Positions 1 to 9,623 of a DNA stretch of 64,000 nt are shown one piece after another. Numbering within the stretch: position 1 is the stretch's first letter; each line of letters opens with the position of its first letter. A program made the position numbers and the translations under genes. The DNA is from Spirochaetota bacterium (GTDB lineage Bacteria > Spirochaetota > Spirochaetia > Treponematales > UBA12059): assembly GCA_026398615.1 (NCBI GenBank), contig JAPLSN010000023.1, forward strand, positions 1 through 64,000. The letters run 5' to 3'. The notes under the pieces were generated by a model. It was not told where the DNA came from and ran no database searches. It saw nothing but the letters and a program-made list of their open reading frames with translations.

Positions 1-2136
1 GAAGAGGAGGTTGTTGAGGAGGATCTGGACGGGTGTCATGGGCAGGAAGGGCAGGAAGAGCGAACTGCCGAGCATCGAGAGCATGTTGCCGAAGTTGGAG
101 CTTGCGCCCATCTTGATGTACTTGATGATGTTGTGGAAGACATGCCGGCCTTCGAGGATGCCGTCATCGAGCACGAGGAGGTTTTTCTCCAGGATGATGA
201 TGTCCGCGGATTCCTTGGCCACGTCCACCGCCGAGTCCACCGAGACGCCCACGTCGGCGGCTCGCATCGCGGCGGCGTCGTTGATGCCGTCGCCCATGAA
301 TCCCACGATGTGGCCGGTTCCGCGCAGCGCGAGGACGATCCGCTCCTTCTGGGCAGGCGTCAGGCGCGCGAAGACATCGTGGGTCTCGACCATTCCCGCG
401 AAGGCGGCCGGGTCGAGGGAATCGAGTTTCTTCCCGGTCACGACCTCGATGTCCCTGAAGCCGACTTCCTCGCAGATTGTCGCGGTGACGAGCTCGTTGT
501 CGCCGGTGAGAACCTTCACGCGGACGCCGTGATCGCGGAGCAACGCTATCGCCTTTTCCGCGGAGTCCTTTGGGGGATCGAAGAAGGCGAGGTATCCGAG
601 GAGGACGAGCCCGTTCTCGTCGGATACCGTGAAATTTTCCTTCGAGCTCTCGTACTCACGGTAGGCGATCGCGAGCACGCGGTAGCCGCGGGAAGAAAGC
701 CGCGCGTACTCCTCGAGGATGTCCTGCTTCACGATGTCGATGAGGGGGAGGATCTCGTCGTCGACCTGGTAGCGTTCGCAGACTTCGAATATCGCCTCGA
801 CGGATCCCTTGCAGATGAGGACGTGGTCGTCCTCCCAGTCGACGATGACCGACATACGCTTGCGCGTGAAATCGAACGGGATTTCGTCGACCTTCCGGAG
901 GCTCCGCTCGACGTCGAGGTCCTCGTTCAGGAGGATGGAGTTGTCGAGCAGGTTCCGCAATCCAGTCTGGTAGTACGAGTTCATCCACGCGTAGCGGAGG
1001 ACATCCTCGCTCGTGCGATTCGCCACGTCCACGTGCTTTTCGAGGATGACCCTGTCACGGGTGATGGTTCCCGTCTTGTCCGTGCAGAGGATGTCGATGC
1101 CGCCGAGATTCTGGATGGACTTGAGCTTCTTGACGATCACCTTCTTGCGCGACATGAAGATGGCGCCCTTGGACAGGCAGACGGTCACGATCATGGGGAG
1201 CATGGTGGGCGTGAGCCCGACGGCCACCGAGAGGCCGAAAAGAAGCGCTTCGAGCCAGTTGTGCCTGAGCAGTCCCTGTACCGCGAAGATTATCGCCACC
1301 ATGACGAGCATGAAACCGATCATGAGCCGCACGAAGGACCGGAGGCCGACATCGAACCCGGTGGCTCCCTTGGGCGCGGCGACCTCCCTGGCGACCGATC
1401 CGAGGACCGTCCTCATGCCCGTATTGACCGCGACGCCCCTGGCTGAACCCGAGAGCACGGTCGAGCCCTGGAAGCATGCCGAGGCCAGCTCGAACATGCC
1501 CGAGGCGGACGCGTCGGGGACGGCGAACTTCTCCACCGGCATGGATTCGCCCGTGAGAGCGGACTGCGTGACGAAGCAATCCTTGGCCGAGAGGATGCGC
1601 AGGTCGGCCGGAACGATCGAACCCGCCGCGAGGACGATGATGTCGCCCGGGACCACTTCGCTGATCGGGATCTCGGCCTCCCTGCCTTCGCGGACCACGT
1701 CGGCGCTCGCCTTGACCATCAGGTTGAGCTTTTCCACGGCGTTGCCCGATCGCCGTTCCTGGAACCAGGAGAGGAACACGCTGATGAGGATCATGCCGAC
1801 GATGATGCTCCCCGACGCGATATCGCCTGTCGCGTAGGAGACGGCGCAGATGACGAGGAGTATGGCGACGAGGGGATCCCCGAGGCGCGAAAGCATGTCC
1901 GCGAAGAAACTCTTCCGCTTCTCGCCGGCCAGGACATTGGGCCCGAAGCGCTTCCTTCGATCCTCGACTTCTTCGCCGGAGAGACCTTCGGCACGGGCAT
2001 CGAGAAGCGTGAGCGCCGCCTCGGCAGGCACGGTGCAGGCTTTGCGGAGTTGCCCTTCGTCCGCGGCATTGCCTTTGCGGGTGGTCATCGCTTTCCGTGC
2101 GACGGAAGGCGAAAAGTACCTTGGAAGAAGGGCCAT
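1..2136 (-). CDS. mgtA: Magnesium-translocating P-type ATPase (MgtA/MgtB-like), 3' end outside window
   Basis: The minus-strand frame is open from an ATG at 2136 to the window edge (712 codons; the family is usually 850-900 residues), so the C-terminal membrane segments are missing. It should be an inner-membrane P3B ATPase importing Mg2+ at the cost of ATP. Seen: the phosphorylation motif CTDKTGTITRD with Asp353, an actuator-type TGES (LTGESMPVEKF), the nucleotide-domain element MNSYYQTGLRNLL near residue 385 that is typical of MgtA, and the hinge GDGINDAAAM. The start at 2136 is chosen because GGAGG lies 6 bases upstream; a second in-frame ATG at 2088 is possible. A Ca2+ or other P-type specificity is less likely because of the MgtA-style segment. 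Confidence 0.9.
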   Translation of the reverse strand, partial: MALLPRYFSPSVARKAMTTRKGNAADEGQLRKACTVPAEAALTLLDARAEGLSGEEVEDRRKRFGPNVLAGEKRKSFFADMLSRLGDPLVAILLVICAVSYATGDIASGSIIVGMILISVFLSWFQERRSGNAVEKLNLMVKASADVVREGREAEIPISEVVPGDIIVLAAGSIVPADLRILSAKDCFVTQSALTGESMPVEKFAVPDASASGMFELASACFQGSTVLSGSARGVAVNTGMRTVLGSVAREVAAPKGATGFDVGLRSFVRLMIGFMLVMVAIIFAVQGLLRHNWLEALLFGLSVAVGLTPTMLPMIVTVCLSKGAIFMSRKKVIVKKLKSIQNLGGIDILCTDKTGTITRDRVILEKHVDVANRTSEDVLRYAWMNSYYQTGLRNLLDNSILLNEDLDVERSLRKVDEIPFDFTRKRMSVIVDWEDDHVLICKGSVEAIFEVCERYQVDDEILPLIDIVKQDILEEYARLSSRGYRVLAIAYREYESSKENFTVSDENGLVLLGYLAFFDPPKDSAEKAIALLRDHGVRVKVLTGDNELVTATICEEVGFRDIEVVTGKKLDSLDPAAFAGMVETHDVFARLTPAQKERIVLALRGTGHIVGFMGDGINDAAAMRAADVGVSVDSAVDVAKESADIIILEKNLLVLDDGILEGRHVFHNIIKYIKMGASSNFGNMLSMLGSSLFLPFLPMTPVQILLNNLLF

Positions 2137-2380
2137 GCATGCCTCCGGATCATGCGGTCGAGTTCGGCGCCGCATTCAGCTCTGCCTCGAGCATAGCGCA
2201 TGAAGGGTTCCGGCGAAAGAAGCCTGATGCGGGGATGGTGAATGTGGATGCACCGTGCGCGGAATTTCCGGCGGGAGGGAACGGCGGTGCATGCGAGTTT
2301 CCAAACCTTCCCTGCATGCACCATCCTTTCATCGAGGAGATTGGAGGGATCCATCCCGCAGTCCGGGGAGGTTCGGTTCT

Positions 2381-2857
2381 ATGAAAAGAAACATTCCCGT
2401 GCTTTTCGTCCTGTCGTTCCTGCCCACCCCCATCGCCGCCCGGGACTTCGTCACGCTATGGCGCCTTGACGAGCCCGGCGACCTGGACGGGAACGAGATC
2501 AAGTTGTATTGGAGATACGACGACGACGAAGGACGGGAAGTCGCGATAGTTTCCTTCGACGTCGCATCCCCCTCGCCGGGGATCGACGAGCTGTCGCCAG
2601 GGCTCCACGCGGGGCGCGAACGGGGCTGGAGCGTACTCGAAAAGTCCGACATGCTCATCGATATCGCCGGGCGGGAACCACGCTGCCTGGCCGAACGGCT
2701 GGATCCGGGCCTGCCGGGCGGCACGGAGAAGTTCACGGGGTACATGGACCTGGACAACTTCAACGGGACGCTCCATTCGTTCCTGTTCGTGGATCCCCTG
2801 GACCCGGCGATCGGGTGGACGGGCAAGGAACTGGACGGGCTCATCGGGCAGGAATAA
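2381..2857 (+). CDS. Secreted protein of unknown function, paralogue of the 9624 gene with an internal deletion
   Basis: Not a recognised family. The 158-residue product starts with a signal peptide (MKRNIPVLFVLSFLPTPIAA). It is closely related to the protein at 9624-10214: both share YDDDEGREVAIVSF, VASPSPGIDELS and GYMDLDNF. After the shared FxDPLDPA the sequence jumps to a GWTGKELDGLIGQE-like tail, whereas the paralogue has about 40 more residues before the matching TGKGLDALIRGK tail. The simplest reading is an in-frame internal deletion. The stop lies inside the 3' end of the convergent kinase gene (17-base overlap). A GGGGAGG element precedes the ATG. The upstream region shares the string CATGCAxxATCCTTTC with the paralogue. 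Confidence 0.75.
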   Translation: MKRNIPVLFVLSFLPTPIAARDFVTLWRLDEPGDLDGNEIKLYWRYDDDEGREVAIVSFDVASPSPGIDELSPGLHAGRERGWSVLEKSDMLIDIAGREPRCLAERLDPGLPGGTEKFTGYMDLDNFNGTLHSFLFVDPLDPAIGWTGKELDGLIGQE

Positions 2858-4304
2858 ACCCGGCGGGGGGCTGCGTTCCGCGCGGCAGGCGCACCCACGC
2901 GGCCACCCCGGTCCGCGTGTTGCGGATTCCGCAGGTCCCGCCGTGGGCTTCCACGACGCTCCTGACCACCGCCAGCCCCAGGCCTGAGCCCCCGCTCCCG
3001 CGCGACCGGGAGGCGTCGACACGGTAGAACGGCTCGAACAGGTGCGGCAGGTGCGCGTCGGGCACGGGTTCCCCCGTGTTCTCCACCTCCACGAGCGCCT
3101 CGCCTTCCATCGACGCGACGCTGACCGCGATGGCGCCTCCTTCCGGCGCGTGCCGCAGGCCGTTGGAGAGGAGGTTGTCGACCACCTGCAGTATCCGGTC
3201 GTGGTCGAACCTCGCGGCGATCGGCCCGCGTCCAGTGATGCCAAGCGCCACGCCCTTCTCGCGAGCCGCGTGGGCGAAGCGCGAGACCGCGCGCGACACG
3301 GTGTCGAAGAGGTCGCCCTCGGCCGGCAGGAGGGAACTGCCGGTCCCCCCCAGCGCCGCGATCTGAGCGAGGTCGCGGACGAGGCGGTCCAGGTGGTCCG
3401 CTTCCTTGAGGATCACGTCCGCGAGCTCGTCGCGCTCCGCGTCGGTGCCGTACAAGCCCAGCTGGATGGCCTCGGCGTAGCCGCGCATGAGGCCGACCGG
3501 GGTCTTGAGCTCGTGGGAGGCCCCGGCGATGAAGTCCTCCTGCGCCTTCACTTCCAGCGCCAGGCCGCGGTTGGCGGCGGTCAGCTCCCCGATGTTCCGC
3601 GCGAGCGCGGCGGCCATCGCGTTCAGGCTGTCACCGAGGATCCCGAGCTCGTCGTTCCTCGAGTGCCGGTACCGGGCCGCGAGGTCATTCCCGGCGACGC
3701 GTCGCGCGACCTCCGAAAGCTCCAGGATGGGCCGCGCCATCCTGCCGGAGAGGAGCAGCACGATGCCGAACTCCAGGACGAGCACGAGGGCGCCGACGAG
3801 CAGCAGGAACCTCGAGGCGATCGCCATGTCGCGCCTGAGGCGGTCCAGCGGCTGGGTGACCACGAGGTACCGACCTGGTTCCAGGCGCGCGACCAGCTGG
3901 ATGACGGACTGCCCCCGCGGGTCCGCGTCCAGGATGCCGAACAGCGGCTCCCCGCGCCCGAGCCGCTCCCTGTTCGACGCGAAGTACTCGAGCTGGTCCT
4001 TCGGCAACGGGAAAGCCTGCCCGTCGGTGAACTCCGGGGCCGAGGAGACGCGGACGACGCCGTCCCCGTCGGACACCGTGATCCTGCAGCCCGTGCCCGC
4101 GCCGAGCTCCCTGGCGGTCCGGGAGAGCGAAGGCGCGCCCCCGGGCGACGCCCGCATGGCCGCGAGGATGCGCAGGAATTCGACCTTCGTGCCGGCGGCG
4201 TAGTACGGCTCCAGGAAAAGCGCGTTGGCCGCCATCAGGATGCCGAGGCCACCCGCGAACAGGATCGACGCGCCGACCGTGAGCTTCGCCCGGATGGACG
4301 TCAC
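2841..4304 (-). CDS. Sensor histidine kinase
   Basis: A 487-residue membrane kinase that should autophosphorylate on His264 and pass phosphate to the response regulator encoded just upstream. Order of parts: N-terminal membrane segment (about 10-30), extracytoplasmic sensor of about 140 residues, second membrane segment (about 165-190), HAMP, HisKA with ASHELKTP, then HATPase with the N box DNLLSNGLRHAP and G boxes GSGGSGLGL. The GTG start at 4304 overlaps the stop of the response regulator by four bases (GTGA) and has AGGGGG upstream, so translation is probably coupled. The 3' end overlaps the convergent secreted-protein gene. Signal sensed: unknown; the operon suggests something at the cell surface handled by the phosphoesterase. 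Confidence 0.92.
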   Translation of the reverse strand: MTSIRAKLTVGASILFAGGLGILMAANALFLEPYYAAGTKVEFLRILAAMRASPGGAPSLSRTARELGAGTGCRITVSDGDGVVRVSSAPEFTDGQAFPLPKDQLEYFASNRERLGRGEPLFGILDADPRGQSVIQLVARLEPGRYLVVTQPLDRLRRDMAIASRFLLLVGALVLVLEFGIVLLLSGRMARPILELSEVARRVAGNDLAARYRHSRNDELGILGDSLNAMAAALARNIGELTAANRGLALEVKAQEDFIAGASHELKTPVGLMRGYAEAIQLGLYGTDAERDELADVILKEADHLDRLVRDLAQIAALGGTGSSLLPAEGDLFDTVSRAVSRFAHAAREKGVALGITGRGPIAARFDHDRILQVVDNLLSNGLRHAPEGGAIAVSVASMEGEALVEVENTGEPVPDAHLPHLFEPFYRVDASRSRGSGGSGLGLAVVRSVVEAHGGTCGIRNTRTGVAAWVRLPRGTQPPAGFIPAR

Positions 4305-4978
4305 GGAATCCCCCTGCGGAAGGAATAGCCCACGCCCCTGCACGTGACGACGAGCCCGCCCGCCGGCCCGAGCTTCCGGCGCAGCGACTTGACGTGGGTG
4401 TCCAGCGTCCGCGGGTCGCCTTCGTAGTTCCAGCCCCACACCTGGTCCAGGATGCGCTCGCGGGGGCAGACCGTGTCCATGTTGTCCATCAGGTGTCGCA
4501 GCAGCTCGAACTCGCGGAAGCTCAGGGCGACGGGTTGCCCGTCCGCGGCGACCTCCCTGGTCCCCGTGTCGAGCGTCACGCCGCCGCCGGACAGCACGTC
4601 GGGGGCGGCGGCCCTGGCCCTGCGGAGCAAGGCCCGGACACGCGCGCACAGGAGGTCCCTGCTGAAGGGCTTGGCCAGGTAGTCGTCCGCCCCCGTGTCG
4701 ATCCCGCGTATCTCGTGCGGCTCGTCGCCCAGCGCGGTCAGCATCAGGATGGGCACCCGCGAGAAGGACCTGATGGCCCGGCAGGCGCCCAGCCCGTCCA
4801 TGCCGGGCATCATCATGTCGAGGATCACGAGCGCGGTGTCGGGGCGCCTGCCGAGCGCCTCGAGCGCGGAGCGCCCGTCCCCGGCGGTCAGCACTTCGTA
4901 GCCTTCCCGCTCCAGGAAGAGCTTCACGAGCCGCAGGTAGCGCGGCTCGTCGTCGGCGTAGAGTATCGTGTCGCCCAC
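4301..4978 (-). CDS. OmpR/PhoB-family response regulator
   Basis: The 225-residue product has a receiver domain (acidic pair Asp9-Asp10, phosphoacceptor Asp54 in VILDMMMPGMDG, Lys in YLAKPFS) followed by a winged-helix DNA-binding domain with TLDTHVKSLRRKLG and the terminal GVGYSFRRG strand. It should be phosphorylated by the adjacent kinase and bind promoter DNA. GTG at 4978 is preferred because the protein then begins MGDTILYADDEP like other receivers and GAAGGG lies upstream. A second GTG at 4996 overlaps the phosphoesterase stop (GTGA) and would add six residues. The gene is the third of a four-gene operon. Confidence 0.92.
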   Translation of the reverse strand: MGDTILYADDEPRYLRLVKLFLEREGYEVLTAGDGRSALEALGRRPDTALVILDMMMPGMDGLGACRAIRSFSRVPILMLTALGDEPHEIRGIDTGADDYLAKPFSRDLLCARVRALLRRARAAAPDVLSGGGVTLDTGTREVAADGQPVALSFREFELLRHLMDNMDTVCPRERILDQVWGWNYEGDPRTLDTHVKSLRRKLGPAGGLVVTCRGVGYSFRRGIP

Positions 4979-4992
4979 CGCGCCCGCGCCCT

Positions 4993-7900
4993 TCACGGCT
5001 TCAGGCCGTACGAGTGGACGACCGCGCCGTCGGCGCCCCGGACGAATTCCACCGTGGCCTTGCCCGGCGCCACGGAGACCCGCAGGTAGCCGGGGGAGGG
5101 CAGGAAGGTGCCCGACGAGTAGCCGTATTCCGCGAGGCCCTCGGGCGTGATCCGCTGCGTGTTGCCCAGCGACGGCTGGGGCACGAGCTGGTAGACGACA
5201 CCGTCCTTCTCCTCGCGGGCGTAGAAGTGGTCGTGTCCCCTGAACACGACATCGACCCCGTATTTCACGAAAAGGGCGTGCAGCGGCATGGCCCACCCCG
5301 GCCGTTTCGCCGCGAACAGGTCAGCGCCGTTCCCGTCAGACCCGCCCCATTCGTAGAGGCCGGCCCAGTCCGCGCCGCCCCGGGCGTCCTTGCCGGAGCC
5401 GCCGAGGATGTTGTGGATGAACACGAACCGGTACGCGGCCTTCGACGCCGACAGGACTCCCGCGAGCCAGTCGTACTGCTTCTTCCCCAGCGTCCAGGCC
5501 CAGCTGTCGTCGCCGGGCTTGACCGTCTCGGCGGCATAGGGGTCCAGGACTACGAACAGCGCGTCGCCCCATTCGAAGGCGTACGCCATGTCACTGAGGA
5601 TACTAAAACTATCGGCGGGTGCCGCATTCGGGTCCACGAGCCAGGTCCTGCGCAGCGCGGCCGCCTCGGCGCTCTCAGGCTGTCCTTTCCTGGCCGGCCA
5701 GCCGTGCTCCCCGTCGTGGTTCCCGAGCACCATGAAGAAGGGCAGGGAGGCGCCGACGTCATCCCAGTACGAACGGACCAGCTGGTTGCGCGCCAGGTAC
5801 GAAGCTGCGTCGGTGGCCAGCTTTTCGACCATGGACGTGTCCCCGAGGTCCATCGCGAAGTCCGGCCTGTCGGCGGCCATGCGCGCGAGGGTGGCGGAGT
5901 AGACCGGCTCGCTGGAGTTCTCGTCGAAATGCGGGTCGGCCTCGACAAGGAAGGTGTAGGACGATCCCGCCGCCTTCATCGTCGAAAAACGTCCGGGTTC
6001 GCCGAGCGCGAAGTTCTTCGAGCCGGCTTCCGCCCACTCCAGCCTGAAATGGTACGTGCGCCCCGCCTGCAGTCCCGTGATGGCGTCCCGCGTGACGGTG
6101 CCAGCCTTGGCGCTCCTGGTCAGCGTCGTCCGGTCGAGTTTCGCGGGATCTTCGCCCCACCGGTAGCGGTAGTCGACGGCCTTCGTGAAGGCGGTGGCCA
6201 GCCCCGCGCCCGTCTTTCCCGGATACTCGACCAGCGTACGGGCATGGAGATCGCCGGATGCCGCGATCGTGACGGCCGCGCCGCCGGTCGGAGGCGGCGC
6301 GGCCCCGGCATCCGGCGACCCCTTCCCCTTGGACGCTTCCGTGCCCTTCGGGGCCGCCCTGTCCTTGGGGACCGCGGAAACCGCGCCGGGGTCCTTCTTG
6401 CGCTGCTGCGTAGTGCCGTCGGTCCTTTCCTTGCCGGCTTGCGCCACCGTCGTGCCCGGGGCCGACTGGGCAGGATCGACGACGCCCGCGGCGGGCGGGC
6501 CGCCCGCGGGGATCTCGAAGCGGTAGGCGGGACCCGATGCCGTCCCGTCGGCGGGGCCGTCGCCGTCCAGCCATTCGCGCAGGTATTCCACGACGACCTT
6601 CGAGGGGGAGACCGTGAGCCTGACCCTGCCCGAGTTCGGCAGGATGTCTCCGCTCCTGAACGCGTCCGCGTTGTAGAGCGCGTACGAAGGATCGGCGGGC
6701 TCCGGCAGCGTGATGTAGGCCACGCCGTCCAGCAGCTGGTTGGCGAAGACGTGGTCGTGGCCCTGGACGAAGGCGGTCACCCCGCGCTCCGCCATGAGCT
6801 CGTGGATCGGAGCCTTCCACCCGGGCCGGCGAGCGGCGAACCCGTCCCTGCCGTCCGGGGACTTCCCGCCCCACTCGTAGTACGGCGCCCGCTCGATGCC
6901 GCCGCGCCCGGTGCCCGACACGTGGTGCGCGAAGACGAACTTGAACGTCGCCTTGCTGCCCTCCAGGGTTTTCCGGAACCAGTCGTACTGGGCCCGCCCG
7001 AGCGTCACGTTCCAGAGGTCGCGGGTCTTCTCCCCACCGCCGAAGACGTTGTCCACGGGTTCCTTGGAGTGCCAGTACGGGTCGATGACGACGAACAGTG
7101 CGTCGCCCCAGGTCCACGCGTAGTAGTCGCGCAGGAACCCGACGTGCTCGACCTTCTCCGCGTCGCCTGAGTAGAAGCCGTCCGGGGCGGGCTGGGGGAA
7201 GAGCGCGTTGCGCGCGTTCTGGACCCAGACCGCGACGTTGGCGGCCGTGCCGTCCAGGTTGGCCAGCGACGCCTGCTCGTGGTTCCCGTTGACCAGGAAG
7301 ACCGGCGCGACGCTCCCGACGAGCGAGAGGTAGAGGCGCTGCCGGACGTAGACGGCGTCCACCGCTTCCTTCATGACGGCGTCCAGCGTGTCCACGCTGA
7401 AGTCGTCGCCGATGGTCATGAAGAAATCCGGCGCGTCGGCCGCCGCGCGCCCGAGGTTCCGGACGTACAGCGCGGAGTCGAACTGCTGGGGGCGCTCGGG
7501 ATGCGAGTCCCCGATGATCTCGAAGAAGAACGTCGAGCCGGCGGCCCGCCGCGTCCTCATCCGGCCCGTGGGGCCGGGGGTGAAGGCCGTCTCCCCCGGG
7601 GCTCTCGACTGCAGCCGGTAGCCGTACTCGCGGTCCTGGGCGAGCCCGGTGATCGTGATTTCCGCGCCGGTGCCGGCGGCGAGCCTGGTCGTCCCGGTCT
7701 TCCGGTCGTATGCGCCGCCGGCGGCCCCGTACTCCACGAACACGTCCTGGTCGCGGTTCCCGAGCAGGTTGATCGTCACGGACGTGTCCGTGGGGCGCCC
7801 GAGCATCGCGGACAGCCTCTGGAACGGCTGGACTTCGGCGGGGAAGGGCGCTTCGCGGGAGGGCCCGGGCTTTCCCTTGCCGGTCTGGCCGCCGCCCGGT

Positions 7901-8043
7901 TCCTGGGCCCAGGCTTCGCCGCCGAGGGCCAGCAGCGCCGCAAGCACCGCAAGCGCCAGCAGCGCCGCGCGGACGCTCCGCGCCGACGAAGCGCCGCGCG
8001 CCATCATGGCAAGGGGTTCCGCGGTGGGGGTTCGGTCGTCCAT
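4993..8043 (-). CDS. Secreted double calcineurin-like metallophosphoesterase
   Basis: A 1016-residue exported protein: signal peptide with hydrophobic core at about 25-42 ending GEAWAQ, then two copies of a fibronectin-like N-terminal domain plus calcineurin-like phosphoesterase domain, the layout seen in purple acid phosphatases. Copy 1 has IGDSHPE (Asp179), TIGDD, NGNHE, FAHH and QGHDHVF. Copy 2 has EADPHFDE, LGDTS, LGNHDGE, FIHN and RGHDHFY. The two are joined by a low-complexity Pro/Lys/Ala linker (about 505-575). Both sites keep the metal-binding Asp, His and Asn residues, though the first motif of copy 2 is ADPHF rather than GDxH. Substrate unknown. GGGGAG lies just before the ATG. The gene sits between the LTxxQ protein and the response regulator. 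Confidence 0.85.
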   Translation of the reverse strand: MDDRTPTAEPLAMMARGASSARSVRAALLALAVLAALLALGGEAWAQEPGGGQTGKGKPGPSREAPFPAEVQPFQRLSAMLGRPTDTSVTINLLGNRDQDVFVEYGAAGGAYDRKTGTTRLAAGTGAEITITGLAQDREYGYRLQSRAPGETAFTPGPTGRMRTRRAAGSTFFFEIIGDSHPERPQQFDSALYVRNLGRAAADAPDFFMTIGDDFSVDTLDAVMKEAVDAVYVRQRLYLSLVGSVAPVFLVNGNHEQASLANLDGTAANVAVWVQNARNALFPQPAPDGFYSGDAEKVEHVGFLRDYYAWTWGDALFVVIDPYWHSKEPVDNVFGGGEKTRDLWNVTLGRAQYDWFRKTLEGSKATFKFVFAHHVSGTGRGGIERAPYYEWGGKSPDGRDGFAARRPGWKAPIHELMAERGVTAFVQGHDHVFANQLLDGVAYITLPEPADPSYALYNADAFRSGDILPNSGRVRLTVSPSKVVVEYLREWLDGDGPADGTASGPAYRFEIPAGGPPAAGVVDPAQSAPGTTVAQAGKERTDGTTQQRKKDPGAVSAVPKDRAAPKGTEASKGKGSPDAGAAPPPTGGAAVTIAASGDLHARTLVEYPGKTGAGLATAFTKAVDYRYRWGEDPAKLDRTTLTRSAKAGTVTRDAITGLQAGRTYHFRLEWAEAGSKNFALGEPGRFSTMKAAGSSYTFLVEADPHFDENSSEPVYSATLARMAADRPDFAMDLGDTSMVEKLATDAASYLARNQLVRSYWDDVGASLPFFMVLGNHDGEHGWPARKGQPESAEAAALRRTWLVDPNAAPADSFSILSDMAYAFEWGDALFVVLDPYAAETVKPGDDSWAWTLGKKQYDWLAGVLSASKAAYRFVFIHNILGGSGKDARGGADWAGLYEWGGSDGNGADLFAAKRPGWAMPLHALFVKYGVDVVFRGHDHFYAREEKDGVVYQLVPQPSLGNTQRITPEGLAEYGYSSGTFLPSPGYLRVSVAPGKATVEFVRGADGAVVHSYGLKP

Positions 8044-8063
8044 GGATGGCTCCCCATCCCGCG

Positions 8064-9353
8064 TCACTTCGAGAACAGGAAGGCCGTCTCGAGCGTGACG
8101 GGACCATCCACCGGATCGGCGTAGAGGTAGTACCCGGACGGGAAGATGTCCTGGTTCCTGAGCGTGGCCAGGTCCGCCTTCTGGGCCGCCGTCAGTGTGG
8201 CATGCACCGCGGCGAAGCGGTACGCCATCTGGAAGGACAGCCTTCCGTCGAGTTCGCCGTAACGGCGCGAGAGCGCGGCCACGGCCGCCTCGTTCGCGGA
8301 GACGCCCGACAGGTACTTCCTGAATTCCTTCGAGACCGAGGTGCGGACCGCGAGGATCTCCTGCAGTATCGGGGCGAGGGGCTCCATGATCCCGGTGACG
8401 AGCGCCGCCTGTTCGGGCGTCAGCAAGGCGATGAAGGCCTCGCCAGAGTCCCCGGTCAGGGCGGTGGGGATGAAGTAGTCGGCGTTGCCCATGGCCGGGT
8501 AGTCCTTCATGTAGAAGCCGCCGAAGTAGGTGCCGTGGCGCTCGGGGCAGAAGTAGACGTCGGCCGTCTCGGAACCCGCGTACCAGCTGAAGAACTCGCT
8601 GGCGTAGGTCATGTAGAGCACGTCTTGGCCGTGGGTCATCGTGCGCTTGTCGTACTGGTCGGGGAGGGCCGGCCACGTGCCCGAGTCCCCGAACTTGAGC
8701 CTGGCGATGGCGGTCTTCTGGGCGGCGGTCAGCGTCTTCACGATCTGCCCGTAGACCTGCGCGCGGCGGAAGGCGAGCCTGCCGTCGACTGCGAAGATGT
8801 CCGCCACGCACGCCGTGACGGCCTTTTCCGACAGCCCCGTCGTCCCCGCCGGGCGTTTCCCTTCCATGTTGTCGCGGAACGCCTTGATCAGGACCAGCCG
8901 TTTGCGGCCGAGTTCCGCGAAAAGCGGCTCCTGCTCCCTGGCCAGGGCGAGCAGCAGGGCTTCCTGCTTCGAGTCCAGCATGGCCAGGACGTTGTTGCCG
9001 ATGTTCGTCAGGAACATCATGTTGTGGCCCGCTTCCTTCGCGTCGATGTCGCGCATGTACTGGAAGCCGAAGAAGTCGGCCACCTTGCCGGGAGGCAGGA
9101 AGGTGTCGGCGCCGAACGTGCCGGTCACGAACGCGAGCGCCGAGAAGGCGATCGTGCTGAGCTGGGCCTTGTCCGAGACCGATTGCTCGATGGTGTACAT
9201 TTCCGCCGGGGATTTCGGGGCCGGTGGCGGCTTGCCCTGCCCGGAGCCCGGCCCCGGCTGTTTCTGGGCAAAGGCGCCTTGCGCGGACGCCAGGGCGATG
9301 ACGAGCGCGAGGGCCGCGGCCGTCGTCCGTCCCGTGATTCGGGTCATGGTCAT
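8064..9353 (-). CDS. Secreted LTxxQ-motif protein of unknown function
   Basis: The 429-residue product starts with a signal peptide (MTMTRITGRTTAAALALVIA, ending near GAFAQ), then a Pro-rich stretch and a mostly helical body. Three LTxxQ-like motifs are visible: TLTAAQKTAIARL, LLTPEQAALV and TLTAAQKADLATL. Such motifs occur in periplasmic Spy/CpxP-type proteins and in related helical secreted proteins, but this protein is much longer than Spy and homology is not established. It is the first gene of the operon, with a strong AAGGAG seven bases before the ATG and 20 bases before the phosphoesterase start. It may be a partner or substrate of the phosphoesterase, or part of the envelope signal sensed by the kinase. 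Confidence 0.7.
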   Translation of the reverse strand: MTMTRITGRTTAAALALVIALASAQGAFAQKQPGPGSGQGKPPPAPKSPAEMYTIEQSVSDKAQLSTIAFSALAFVTGTFGADTFLPPGKVADFFGFQYMRDIDAKEAGHNMMFLTNIGNNVLAMLDSKQEALLLALAREQEPLFAELGRKRLVLIKAFRDNMEGKRPAGTTGLSEKAVTACVADIFAVDGRLAFRRAQVYGQIVKTLTAAQKTAIARLKFGDSGTWPALPDQYDKRTMTHGQDVLYMTYASEFFSWYAGSETADVYFCPERHGTYFGGFYMKDYPAMGNADYFIPTALTGDSGEAFIALLTPEQAALVTGIMEPLAPILQEILAVRTSVSKEFRKYLSGVSANEAAVAALSRRYGELDGRLSFQMAYRFAAVHATLTAAQKADLATLRNQDIFPSGYYLYADPVDGPVTLETAFLFSK

Positions 9354-9623
9354 GGTGACGCTCCTTCCGGTCCGTGTTCCGGTATGCGAACCATACGGTA
9401 CATCGCCAATGTGATGGCACCGTGAGAAGAGCGGGAAAATCGCGGCTGGTCCCGGGACCCGTCGTCGTCCCCCGCCGTGGCGGCATGCGATGAACAGTGC
9501 CGCGTACCGGTCCGGAATGCAATGGGTGGGTCGCCCGGGTTTTTCCTGTCGAATCGTGCGGCCATGCACTATCCTTTCCATGGACGGCGATCGACCACAC
9601 GCGGCTCCGGGAGGGTACTTTCC

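Noticed and set aside
133-1446. Long plus-strand open frame over the mgtA region
   Set aside because: It is the antisense shadow of a GC-rich gene; the minus strand encodes a continuous, fully recognisable P-type ATPase.
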